This document shows, piece by piece, positions 8,712 through 16,416 of a DNA stretch of 64,000 nucleotides. Position 1 is the first letter of the stretch, and the number at the start of each line of letters is the position of its first letter. This stretch comes from Marinobacter bohaiensis (lineage in GTDB: Bacteria; Pseudomonadota; Gammaproteobacteria; Pseudomonadales; Oleiphilaceae): positions 434,001-498,000 of the forward strand of contig NZ_QGEH01000001.1 in NCBI RefSeq assembly GCF_003258515.1. Direction: 5' to 3'. The notes beneath the pieces were generated by a model. It worked only from the letters and a program-made list of their open reading frames with translations. It was not told where the DNA came from and ran no database searches. The translations under genes and the position numbers were made by a program.

Positions 8712-9395
8712 TTGTCTATCGCCAATCGCGTATTGAACCTCGATCCCGGTTTTCTGGACGATGACCTGCTGTCGGAACAGACCCGCCTGCTGGTTGGACT
8801 GGTGGGGGACAGTCGGGGGCACGGTGCTGACGAGCGCGTACCGGAGGAGTGGCGCGGGCACGAGGATGCCCTGGTCCTGCGCTTGAACCAGTTGATGGTG
8901 GAGATGAGCCTGCGCGGGCAGGCGGTGCCCGGCGTGGTAAAGGTCTCCGGTGAGGCGATTATCTGGCCGCCGCTGCAGGCGCCGGCGCTGGCCGAGGAAA
9001 TCCTGTTTATCCAGACCCGCGGCGAACTCGGGCGCAAGGGACGCATCCGGCTGCCGCGCAACGACCACGAGCTCTGGGCCAGCTACAAGTACAGCCTGCT
9101 GGCGCGTAATCGCCAGGCCTATCACAGCTTTGGACGCCAGGTGGCGGCGCGCAGTGCGCCCATGGAGCGGCTCTGGCTGGCACTGGTCAATGCGGCCCGC
9201 ATTGCGCCGCCGGAAGGCGGCATCCGCAACGCCTTGCAGCATATGTGGGGCTACGTGTCGGATTACTCGAACCTGAGCCCGCAGATGGATGACCTGGATG
9301 CCCTGGCCGGAGACGTCCAGCAACTGGCGATGCAACATGAGGTATCCTACCTCCTCAATTCGACGGCGCTGGGAGAACTCCGCGCCTGGCTATAA
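8712..9395 (+). CDS. Pyrimidine-dimer glycosylase-like / DUF1722 protein
   Basis: Protein of 227 residues. The first part (LNLDPGFLDDDLLSEQTRLL, then EEWRGHEDALVLRLNQLMVE) resembles the pyrimidine-dimer DNA glycosylase / endonuclease V fold (Pyr_excise), whose members begin with a similar LHPxYLDxxxL pattern. The C-terminal part (LWASYKYSLLARNRQAYHSF through NALQHMWGYVSDYSNL) matches DUF1722, the YbgA-type domain often found near DNA-repair and photolyase genes. A role in handling UV-damaged DNA is an inference from these two resemblances; the catalytic residues cannot be verified by eye. The start is taken as TTG at 8712, with CAGGGAG about nine bases upstream. The esterase gene follows after 10 bases. 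Confidence 0.6.
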   Translation: MSIANRVLNLDPGFLDDDLLSEQTRLLVGLVGDSRGHGADERVPEEWRGHEDALVLRLNQLMVEMSLRGQAVPGVVKVSGEAIIWPPLQAPALAEEILFIQTRGELGRKGRIRLPRNDHELWASYKYSLLARNRQAYHSFGRQVAARSAPMERLWLALVNAARIAPPEGGIRNALQHMWGYVSDYSNLSPQMDDLDALAGDVQQLAMQHEVSYLLNSTALGELRAWL

Positions 9396-9405
9396 GGAGA
9401 CATTC

Positions 9406-10191
9406 GTGAGCCTGGATTTGCACCACCGTGTGGTGGGTGAGGGCGACCCCCTGATCGTACTGCACGGTCTGTTCGGCTCCCTGGAAAACCTGGGCGGCAT
9501 CACCCAGCGCCTGTCCGACCGCTGGCAGATCCACGCGCTGGATTTGCGCAATCACGGACGCTCGCCGCACACCGACGCCATGGGCTACCCGGCCATGGCC
9601 GACGACGTCAAACGCTACATGGACAGCGCTGGCCTGGCGACCGCCTCGGTCCTGGGCCACTCCATGGGCGGCAAGACCGCGATGGAACTGGCGCTGGCCC
9701 ATCCCGACCGGATCGACCGGCTGATCGTCGCCGACATCGCGCCGGTGGACTACCCGCCGCACCACGATGCCATCATCGACGGTCTGAGCGGGCTCGACCT
9801 GACCGCCATCGCCTCCCGCGGTGCCGCCGACAAGGCCCTGGCCGAAGCCGTGCCCGAGGCGCCGGTCCGCCAGTTCCTGCTGAAGAACCTGGTGCGCGAT
9901 GCTGACGGTGGCTTCACCTGGCGCCTCAATCTGGACGTGATCGAACGCCACTACGACCAGATCGCCGCCGGCCCCTCCGCCGAAGGGCCTTTCGAGGGAC
10001 CCACCCTGTTCATCAAGGGCGGCGATTCGGGCTATATCCAGACCCAGCACCAGGACATCGTGGCGCGCCTGTTCCCGCAAGCCAGCCTGCGCATCATTCC
10101 CGGCACCGGCCACTGGCTGCACGCGGAGAAGCCCGACCTGTTCGCCAATCTCTGCAGCCGTTTCCTGGACGGGGAATTCGACGCCCGTTGA
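9406..10191 (+). CDS. Alpha/beta-fold hydrolase, YbfF-type esterase
   Basis: Protein of 261 residues from a GTG at 9406 with AAGGAGA just before it. The fold markers are in order: oxyanion-loop HGLFGSLENLGG, LDLRNHGRSPH, nucleophile elbow GHSMGGKTAMELA (Ser about 87), acid region IKGGDSGYI, and catalytic His in GTGHWLHAEKP near the C-terminus. HGLFGSLENLG plus GHSMGGKxAM is the signature of E. coli YbfF, an acyl-CoA and ester hydrolase of the cytoplasm. The natural substrate here is unknown. It follows the DUF1722 gene by 10 bases and ends before a hairpin terminator, so the two may share a transcript. Confidence 0.85.
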   Translation: MSLDLHHRVVGEGDPLIVLHGLFGSLENLGGITQRLSDRWQIHALDLRNHGRSPHTDAMGYPAMADDVKRYMDSAGLATASVLGHSMGGKTAMELALAHPDRIDRLIVADIAPVDYPPHHDAIIDGLSGLDLTAIASRGAADKALAEAVPEAPVRQFLLKNLVRDADGGFTWRLNLDVIERHYDQIAAGPSAEGPFEGPTLFIKGGDSGYIQTQHQDIVARLFPQASLRIIPGTGHWLHAEKPDLFANLCSRFLDGEFDAR

Positions 10192-10254
10192 TCATGGCGC
10201 CCGACGGACGGCGGCGCTGACGCGTCGAGCCCGTGGCGGGATTTTGCTAGGGTA

Positions 10255-10284
10255 AAAAAGGGCGGCCCGGGCGGCCGCCTTTTC
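10255..10284 (+). terminator. Hairpin terminator after the esterase gene
   Basis: Stem GGCGGCC (10261-10267) / GGCCGCC (10273-10279) with loop CGGGC, framed by AAAAA on the left and TTTT on the right, so it could work in both directions. It separates the esterase from the next gene, 25 bases on. Confidence 0.7.
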
Positions 10285-10309
10285 CCTGGGCGCATTGGAA
10301 GGAGACGGC

Positions 10310-11386
10310 ATGCGGTGGATCTACGCGTTGTGTGTGGTGGTGTTCCTGGTGATCGGCGGTTTCCTGCTGACGCCTTCACCGGTCGACAGTCATGCCTGGA
10401 CACCGCCTCCGGCGCCTGGCCTGAACGGTGCCGCCGCACCCAACCAGATCCTGCGTCTGTCCGAACTGCTGGGCGTGGGCCAGGTGGAGGGCCCGGAAGA
10501 CGTCGACGTGGACTCCGCCGGCCGGGTCTACGGCGGCACCCAGGACGGTCGCATCGTCCGGGTATGGCCCGACGGCCGGGTGGAGACCTGGGCCCGCACC
10601 GGTGGCCGGCCGCTGGGCATGGAATTCGACCGCAACGGCAATCTGATCGTCGCTGATGCCTACAAGGGGTTGTTGTCCATCGATCCGCCTTCCGGCAACA
10701 TCCGCACGCTATCGACGGAGGCGGAGGGGCTCCCGTTCCGTTTCACCGATGATGTGGACATCGGCCCGGACGGCATGATCTATTTCACCGACGCCAGCTC
10801 CCGCTTCAACCAGTCCCAGTACCGGCTCGACCTGCTGGAAATGCAGCCCCACGGCCGCCTGCTGCGCTATAACCCGGCCACCCGCAAGACGGATGTACTG
10901 CTGCGCAACCTCCATTTTGCCAATGGCGTGGCGGTGTCGAAGGACGGTAGTTTCCTGCTGGTCAATGAAACCTGGAAATACCGGGTGCTGAGATACTGGC
11001 TGACCGGCCGCAACGCCGGCACCGCCGAGGTGTTCATCGATAACCTGCCGGGCTTTCCGGACGGCGTGTCGGCGGACAGTCAGGGACGTTTCTGGCTGGC
11101 GCTGCCGTCGCCGCGCAACCGTTTTATCGACTGGATCAATCCCTATCCCTGGCTCAAGGAGCAGGTGGCCAAGCTACCGGACAGCCTGCAACCACCGGTC
11201 GAACGCTACGGCCTGGTGCTGGCCCTGGATGAAGACGGCAAGATCCTGACCAGCCTGCAAGATCCGGGCGGGCGCTATCTGACCGAGATCACCTCGGTGG
11301 AGCCGCACCTGGACAGGCTGTATTTCGGGACCCTGCACAATAACCGCATTGGACGGCTGCCCATGGAAGCCATCCCCGCCCTGTAA
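10310..11386 (+). CDS. SMP-30/strictosidine synthase-like six-bladed propeller protein
   Basis: Protein of 358 residues. The start is at 10310 because GGAAGGAG lies six bases upstream; a TTG 15 bases earlier in the frame overlaps that site and is unlikely. An N-terminal hydrophobic segment (YALCVVVFLVIGGFLLTPSP) acts as an uncleaved anchor or signal, so the protein probably faces the periplasm. The rest has repeated propeller motifs (VDSAGRVYGGTQDGRIVRV, FDRNGNLIVADAYKGL, DVDIGPDGMIYFTDASSRF). The last is typical of strictosidine-synthase-like proteins, which in bacteria are mostly lactonases or ester hydrolases. The substrate is unknown. A thioesterase gene follows after 14 bases. Confidence 0.78.
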   Translation: MRWIYALCVVVFLVIGGFLLTPSPVDSHAWTPPPAPGLNGAAAPNQILRLSELLGVGQVEGPEDVDVDSAGRVYGGTQDGRIVRVWPDGRVETWARTGGRPLGMEFDRNGNLIVADAYKGLLSIDPPSGNIRTLSTEAEGLPFRFTDDVDIGPDGMIYFTDASSRFNQSQYRLDLLEMQPHGRLLRYNPATRKTDVLLRNLHFANGVAVSKDGSFLLVNETWKYRVLRYWLTGRNAGTAEVFIDNLPGFPDGVSADSQGRFWLALPSPRNRFIDWINPYPWLKEQVAKLPDSLQPPVERYGLVLALDEDGKILTSLQDPGGRYLTEITSVEPHLDRLYFGTLHNNRIGRLPMEAIPAL

Positions 11387-11400
11387 GAGGAGAAACAAGA

Positions 11401-11874
11401 GTGATCGACGTGCCCGACCTGATCGACTGGGATCTGCCTGATCCGTTCATCCTGCCGATCACGGTGCAGCCCGAGGATGTGGACCGTCTGGGCCACGCCA
11501 ACAACGTGGTCTACGTGCGCTGGCTGGAGGAGGTCAGCTGGGCCCACATCGAAAGCCTGGGCATGACCTGGGAGCGTCACGAGGCCACTGGCAAGGCCAT
11601 GGCCATCACTCGCACGGAGATTGACTACCTGGCCGCCGCCAACGAAGGCGAGCACCTGCTGCTGGGCACCTGGCTGGTGGATTTTGACGGTCGTTTCCGC
11701 TCCGCCCGTCGCTTCCAGCTGATGCGGGTGTCCGACGGCAAGTGCCTGGTGCGCGCCCTGTCTACACACGCCTGCGTCGATCTCAAGACCCAGCGGCCGG
11801 CGCGGGTGCCCAAGGAATACGGCGAGTTGCTCGGTCACGCTGTTGTGCGCGTGGATGAGCCGGTTGACGAATAG
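11401..11874 (+). CDS. Acyl-CoA thioesterase, 4HBT hotdog family
   Basis: Protein of 157 residues from a GTG at 11401 preceded by AGAGGAGAAACAAGA. The single hotdog domain carries the 4-hydroxybenzoyl-CoA thioesterase signature DVDRLGHANNVVYVRWLEEV, with the catalytic Asp and the HxNNxxY helix cap. It would hydrolyse acyl-CoA or aryl-CoA thioesters in the cytoplasm. Closeness to the propeller hydrolase upstream suggests cotranscription. The exact substrate cannot be read from the sequence; YbgC-type and FadM-type members share the same pattern. Confidence 0.85.
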   Translation: MIDVPDLIDWDLPDPFILPITVQPEDVDRLGHANNVVYVRWLEEVSWAHIESLGMTWERHEATGKAMAITRTEIDYLAAANEGEHLLLGTWLVDFDGRFRSARRFQLMRVSDGKCLVRALSTHACVDLKTQRPARVPKEYGELLGHAVVRVDEPVDE

Positions 11875-12024
11875 CAAGCCGCGGCAGGGCGCGTTCCGTG
11901 GCGATTCTGCTAAGCTTGCTGGAAACCGGCTCCCGGACCCCGAGACGACCCTGAAACGTTGTCGATCCTGAACCCGATCCAGAGAACCGGTGCCGCCACT
12001 GTGCAGCCCAGGGAGAATGTCACC

Positions 12025-12978
12025 ATGCGTCGCATCGTCTATGAGCGTTTTGGGGAGGCTGATGAGCTGAAGCTGGCGGAGGCGGAACATCCGGTTCCGG
12101 CGGCCGGTGAAGTCTGCATCCGGGTGGCCGGAGCCGGTCTCAATCCCATCGACTGGAAAACCCGCAAGGGGCTGGGCTTCGCCGCCCAGCAGATCAAGGA
12201 TGCGCTGCCCTGGACGCCGGGCTACGACGTGGCCGGTACGGTCACCGATGTGGGCGAGGGCGTCCACACCCTGGCGGCCGGCGACCGGGTGATGGGCATG
12301 ATTGGCTTCCCGACCCAGGGCGGCGGTTACGCCGAGTACGCCCTGGCCAGGGCGGACGAGCTGATCCTGGTGCCCGAGGAGCTGCCGTTGATCGACGCTG
12401 GCGCCTTACCGCTGGCGGCCCTGACCGCCTGGCAGGGACTGTTCGAGATGGGCCAGCTCAAGGCCGATGACAAGGTGCTGATCCACGCCGGGGCCGGAGG
12501 CGTCGGTCACCTGGCCGTGCAGTTCGCCCGCGCCCGCGGCGCCCACGTCATTGCCACGGCGTCGGGGGCCAATGCCGATTTCCTCGCCACCCTGGGGGCG
12601 GACGAGGTGATCGACTACACCTCGGACGATTTCGTCGACGCCTGCTACGGGCTCGATCTGGTGCTGGACCTGGTGGGGGGCGATACCGGCAAGCGCTCCC
12701 TGCACACCCTGGCGGAACAGGGCGTGCTGGTGACCATTCCCACCGTTACCGCCGATCCCATCATCACCGAAGCGGAAAACATGGGGCTCAAGGCCCATGG
12801 CATGACCGTGCGGCCGGACATCTTCCACCTGGAGGAAATCGCCGAGCTGATTGAGGACGGCGACGTGCGCCTGCACATTGACGAGGCCTTCCCCCTGGCC
12901 GAGGCCGCTGCCGCCCACCGCCGGCTGGAAACCGGCCACGTGCGCGGCAAGCTGGTGCTGGACTGTCAGGCCCGCTGA
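12025..12978 (+). CDS. NADP-dependent quinone oxidoreductase-like MDR enzyme
   Basis: Protein of 317 residues starting MRRIVYERFGEADELKLAEA. The start at 12025 has AGGGAG about 10 bases upstream; longer frame starts at 11959 and 12001 lack this. It has the zinc-free medium-chain dehydrogenase layout: a GroES-like domain with GLNPIDWKTRKG and GYDVAGTVTDVG, then a Rossmann domain with VLIHAGAGGVGHLAVQFARA. The zinc-ligand cysteines of alcohol dehydrogenases are missing, so it belongs with QOR and zeta-crystallin enzymes that reduce quinones or enones with NADPH. Its 3' end overlaps the convergent antiporter gene by 13 bases. Confidence 0.85.
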   Translation: MRRIVYERFGEADELKLAEAEHPVPAAGEVCIRVAGAGLNPIDWKTRKGLGFAAQQIKDALPWTPGYDVAGTVTDVGEGVHTLAAGDRVMGMIGFPTQGGGYAEYALARADELILVPEELPLIDAGALPLAALTAWQGLFEMGQLKADDKVLIHAGAGGVGHLAVQFARARGAHVIATASGANADFLATLGADEVIDYTSDDFVDACYGLDLVLDLVGGDTGKRSLHTLAEQGVLVTIPTVTADPIITEAENMGLKAHGMTVRPDIFHLEEIAELIEDGDVRLHIDEAFPLAEAAAAHRRLETGHVRGKLVLDCQAR

Positions 12979-14831
12979 GGCTCCGGCGCTGCCTGACCGA
13001 CCGGCTCCGGTCCGGATTCCTTCTCCTTGCGCTCCTTCGGCGGCTGGGGCGGCACCAGGCTGACCAGGACCCAACCCTTGTCCACCTTGATATTGGTCTG
13101 GTTGGTCACCGCCTGGATGCGGTCACGCGGGTCGATAATGAACAGCAGCAGCGCCTGCTGCTCGTACTGGGCCTTGTAGTCGTCGAAGGTGAAGGCCTCC
13201 GACAGCTGGGTGGTTTTCACCGTATAGCCCTTGCTCACCATACTGGCCAGTTTGGCGTAGCTGACATCGCCGAACAGGCCGCGGGTCTGCTGGATCTTTT
13301 CCGCGGTCTGGTGCCGCGCCTTCTGGTCCTGATCGCCTTCCGACAGGCTGTAGACACTGCCGCCGCCGAACCAGTCCAGGAAATGGTAGGTGGCCAGTGA
13401 GTTGAGCTGCTTGTAGGGCGAGATCACCAGCAGGTTGCCGATGCCGGTGAGGTCCAGGTGCGTGGAGGCATGCTCCGACACCGGATTGCCGAAATAGACG
13501 TTGAGGTTGTCCATGCGCGCCTGGCGCACGTTCTCCCAGTTGGTGTCGGTCAGCACCACCGGCACGTCCATCTTCTGCAGGGCGCGGCCGATCTGCCGGG
13601 CCACGCCGTTGGCACCGAGGATCAGGAAGCCGTAATCCGCCGGCTGGGCGACCTTCAGCAGGGTGGCGATGGGCCGTGCGGTCAGGCTCTGCAGGGTCAC
13701 GGTGGCGATGATGACGATGAACACCAGCGGCACCAGCACGCCGGCACTCTCGTACCCCACCCGCTGCAGCTGGAAGGCAAACAGCGCGGATACGGCGGCG
13801 GCAACAATCCCGCGGGGTGCCACCCAGCTCAGGAACAGCTTCTCCCGCCAGTTCAGAGACGTGCCGATGGCGGACAGGAACACGCTGATCGGCCGGGCCA
13901 CGAACATCAGCACCGCGAGTACGGCCACCAGGCTCCAGCCCAGCTCGGCGATGGCGCTGAACTCGACCCGCGCCGCCAGGATGATGAACAGCGCCGAGAT
14001 CAGCAGCACGCTGAGGGATTCCTTGAACTCCAGGATGCTCTCGATCGGCACCTGCTTCATGTTGGCCATCCAGATACCCATCACAGTGACCGTCAACAGC
14101 CCGGACTCATGGGCCATCTCGTTCGACAGGGCATAGACCCCGAGCATGAAGGTCAGGGTGCCGGCGTTGTGCAGGTATTGGGGCACCAGGTGCTTGCGCA
14201 GGGCGATGCCGGTCAGCCAGCCGGACAGGGCGCCCAGGGCGATGCCGATGAACAGCGTCTTGGCGAAGATATACAGCGAATGGCCGAACACGTTGCCCTG
14301 GCCCCAGGAGACGATCCCCTCGAACACCAGGACCGCCAGCAGGGCGCCCACCGGGTCAATGATGATGCCCTCCCAGCGCAGGATGTTGGCCAGCTTGGCG
14401 GCAGGCTTGACCGAGCGCAGCAGCGGGGCGACCACCGTCGGCCCGGTCACCACCACGATGGCGCCGAACAGCAGGGCGATTTCCCAGTCGATATCCAGCG
14501 CCCAGTGCGCCGCCAGGGTGCCGATGGTACAGGTGACGATCGAGCCCACAGGCACCAGGTTACGCACCATGCGGCCGTGACCTTTGATATCGGAGAAGCG
14601 CAGGGTCAGGCTGCCTTCGAACAGGATGACCGCCACCGCCAGGGAGATCAGCGGGAACAGCAGGTCACCGAACAGCGCCTGGGGGTTGAGCCAGTCCAGC
14701 AAGGGGCCAGCCGCAATCCCGCCGGCCAGCAGAAAAAGGATGGCCGGCATGCGCACGCGCCAGGCCAGCCATTGGCAGAACAGCGATATGACGCCAATGC
14801 TCGCGAGCAGGAGAACGATGTTCGCAGACAT
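12966..14831 (-). CDS. CPA1-type cation/proton antiporter with C-terminal nucleotide-binding domain
   Basis: Protein of 621 residues. About 12 membrane helices fill residues 1-395, beginning MSANIVLLLASIGVISLFCQ. The family motifs are LFEGSLTLRFSDIK, ALLFGAIVVVTGPTVVAPLL and LRWEGIIIDPVGALLAVLVF. The acidic pair in the last two is used for ion binding in NhaP-type exchangers. A TrkA-N/RCK-like soluble domain follows (YGFLILGANGVARQIGRALQ). It exchanges Na+ or K+ for H+ across the inner membrane and serves pH and salt homeostasis. The C-terminal tail is charged (PPKERKEKESGPEP). The gene is probably monocistronic; its tail overlaps the oxidoreductase gene tail. Confidence 0.85.
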   Translation of the reverse strand: MSANIVLLLASIGVISLFCQWLAWRVRMPAILFLLAGGIAAGPLLDWLNPQALFGDLLFPLISLAVAVILFEGSLTLRFSDIKGHGRMVRNLVPVGSIVTCTIGTLAAHWALDIDWEIALLFGAIVVVTGPTVVAPLLRSVKPAAKLANILRWEGIIIDPVGALLAVLVFEGIVSWGQGNVFGHSLYIFAKTLFIGIALGALSGWLTGIALRKHLVPQYLHNAGTLTFMLGVYALSNEMAHESGLLTVTVMGIWMANMKQVPIESILEFKESLSVLLISALFIILAARVEFSAIAELGWSLVAVLAVLMFVARPISVFLSAIGTSLNWREKLFLSWVAPRGIVAAAVSALFAFQLQRVGYESAGVLVPLVFIVIIATVTLQSLTARPIATLLKVAQPADYGFLILGANGVARQIGRALQKMDVPVVLTDTNWENVRQARMDNLNVYFGNPVSEHASTHLDLTGIGNLLVISPYKQLNSLATYHFLDWFGGGSVYSLSEGDQDQKARHQTAEKIQQTRGLFGDVSYAKLASMVSKGYTVKTTQLSEAFTFDDYKAQYEQQALLLFIIDPRDRIQAVTNQTNIKVDKGWVLVSLVPPQPPKERKEKESGPEPVGQAAPEPQRA

Positions 14832-14920
14832 AGAAAAGGGTGATCCATTCCAGTGGGTCGACGGGAAGTCCCGGCCTACAGTGTAGTCACAGTCATGTCG
14901 TTACACTTCTGTAGCCATAC

Positions 14921-15721
14921 TCAGGCGCTGGCCTCCCGGGATTTTCGTGCCAGGCGGTTCAGCAGCCGCGACGCCGCGACGAAACCGAAGGTCGCCGTGA
15001 CCGGGCTGGCCGCTCCGAAGCCGGAGGCGCAGTCCAGTCTGACCGGACCGCGGGTGTCCGGTTTCTGCAGGCAGACTTCGCCATCACCGGACGGATAGGT
15101 CAACTGCTCCAGCGAATAGACGGCTTCGATGCCAAAGCGGCGCTTGGGATTGCGGGAAAAGTTGTACTCCCGACGCAGGAGATTACGCACCTTGGCCAGT
15201 AATGGATCCTGGGTGGTGCGGGACAGGTCGCTGACCTGGATCTGGGTCGGGTCCATCTGGCCGCCCGCGCCGCCGGCGCAGACCAGCGGGATCTTGCGGC
15301 GTTTGCAGTGGGCGATCAGCGACGCTTTGGCCTTGACGCTGTCGATGGCGTCGATCACCCCGTCCAGGTCGTCGCCCACCAGCTCCGCCACGTTGCGGGG
15401 GGTGAGAAAGCCGAAGTGCACCACCACGTCGAGCTGCGGGTTGATGGCCTTCAGCCGCTCCGCCATGACGTCGGTCTTGGTCTGGCCGTACTGGCCGGCC
15501 AGGGCATGCAGCTGGCGGTTGGTGTTGGACACACAGACGTCGTCCATATCGATCAGCGTGATGCGCCCGATGCCGCTGCGGGCCAGCGCCTCCGCCGCCC
15601 AGGAGCCGACGCCGCCCAGGCCCACCACGGCCATGTGGCCGCCCCGGAATGCCTGCAGTGCGGTGCGCCCGTAGAGCCGTTCGATACCACCGAAGCGGAA
15701 GCTGTAATCGTCTGTGCTCAT
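14921..15721 (-). CDS. tcdA: tRNA threonylcarbamoyladenosine dehydratase TcdA
   Basis: Protein of 266 residues of the ThiF/E1-like family. The ATP-binding loop is VVGLGGVGSWAAEALARSGI, followed by RITLIDMDDVCVSNTNRQLH, the exact layout of TcdA (CsdL). It converts t6A37 in tRNAs to its cyclic form ct6A using ATP. The start MSTDDYSFRFGGIERLYGR is the normal TcdA N-terminus, and the length agrees with the E. coli protein (268). The middle AIDSVKAKASLIAHCKRRKIP segment with its cysteine is also conserved. It stands alone on the minus strand between the antiporter and nsrR genes. Confidence 0.93.
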   Translation of the reverse strand: MSTDDYSFRFGGIERLYGRTALQAFRGGHMAVVGLGGVGSWAAEALARSGIGRITLIDMDDVCVSNTNRQLHALAGQYGQTKTDVMAERLKAINPQLDVVVHFGFLTPRNVAELVGDDLDGVIDAIDSVKAKASLIAHCKRRKIPLVCAGGAGGQMDPTQIQVSDLSRTTQDPLLAKVRNLLRREYNFSRNPKRRFGIEAVYSLEQLTYPSGDGEVCLQKPDTRGPVRLDCASGFGAASPVTATFGFVAASRLLNRLARKSREASA

Positions 15722-15839
15722 GACCCGTCTCTGGCTGCGTTCAAATCAGAGCGCGATTGTACCTGACCGATTCGTCCGGGACACCGGGGGGAGGTCAGGG
15801 AAAACCCGAATCGTGGGGATAGGCTGACTGTATGGCGAT

Positions 15840-16271
15840 TCAGCGGCGGCCCAGCAGTTGGCGCAGCTCCTGGCGATTGTCCACGAGATCCGCCAGCACA
15901 TAACGGTCAAGCACGTCGATGAAGGCCTGCAACGCTTCCCCGAGCACGCCTTTGAGGGTACAGCCGGGTTCGATGGGGCAGGTGGAGTCCGGGCCAAAAC
16001 ATTCCAGCAGGCGCAGGTTTTCGGTCTGGCGTACCACCGCGCCAATGTTGATCTCAGCCGGCTTCCGCGTCAGTTCCAGTCCACCGCCGCGGCCGCGATG
16101 GCTTTTCAGGTAGTCCAACTGCACCAGGGTGCGTGCCACCTTGGCGACATGGTGGGCGGAAATGCCGTAGTGCAGGGCCACATCCTGCACCGTGGCCGGC
16201 TCGTCGTCCCGCTTCACGGCCATGAAGATGAGCAGGCGTAGGGAGTAATCAGTATGCGCGGTGAGCTGCAT
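15840..16271 (-). CDS. nsrR: Nitric-oxide-sensing Rrf2 repressor NsrR
   Basis: Protein of 143 residues. The Rrf2 winged helix has MQLTAHTDYSLRLLIFMAVK and the recognition region YGISAHHVAKVARTLVQLDY followed by a GRGGGL wing. Three cysteines in ECFGPDSTCPIEPGCTLK are spaced as in NsrR and hold an NO-sensitive iron-sulfur cluster. NsrR represses NO-detoxification genes until NO damages the cluster. The gene is divergent from hmp, and a dyad matching the NsrR box lies between them. IscR is excluded by the different cysteine spacing and the neighbour. Confidence 0.9.
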   Translation of the reverse strand: MQLTAHTDYSLRLLIFMAVKRDDEPATVQDVALHYGISAHHVAKVARTLVQLDYLKSHRGRGGGLELTRKPAEINIGAVVRQTENLRLLECFGPDSTCPIEPGCTLKGVLGEALQAFIDVLDRYVLADLVDNRQELRQLLGRR

Positions 16272-16276
16272 GCCTA

Positions 16277-16337
16277 TTGACCTTGATTAATTTGGTAAAT
16301 AATATGCCTATTTAAAGTGGTAAGTAAAATACCGCTT
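16277..16337 (+). promoter_or_regulatory. hmp promoter and NsrR operator
   Basis: A -35 box TTGACC (16277-16282), a 17-base spacer and a -10 box TAATAT (16300-16305) point toward hmp. Just downstream, 16315-16337 is an 11-1-11 dyad. Its right arm, read on the minus strand, is AAGCGGTATTT, nine of 11 matches to the NsrR half-site AAGATGYATTT; the left arm AAGTGGTAAGT matches seven of 11. The operator would cover the transcription start. A second weaker dyad, TAAATA-N7-TATTTA, overlaps the -10. Confidence 0.65.
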
Positions 16338-16416
16338 TAAGCAAGGCTCCGGCCCCGATGGCGATCAGCGTACTGACGCCCGGCCTGCGCCGCCTTATGA
16401 CACAAGGAGTCCAGAC

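Noticed and set aside
13458-14843. 461-codon frame opposite the CPA1 antiporter
   Set aside because: His/Gln/Gly-rich translation typical of an antisense shadow; the antiporter on the other strand is complete.
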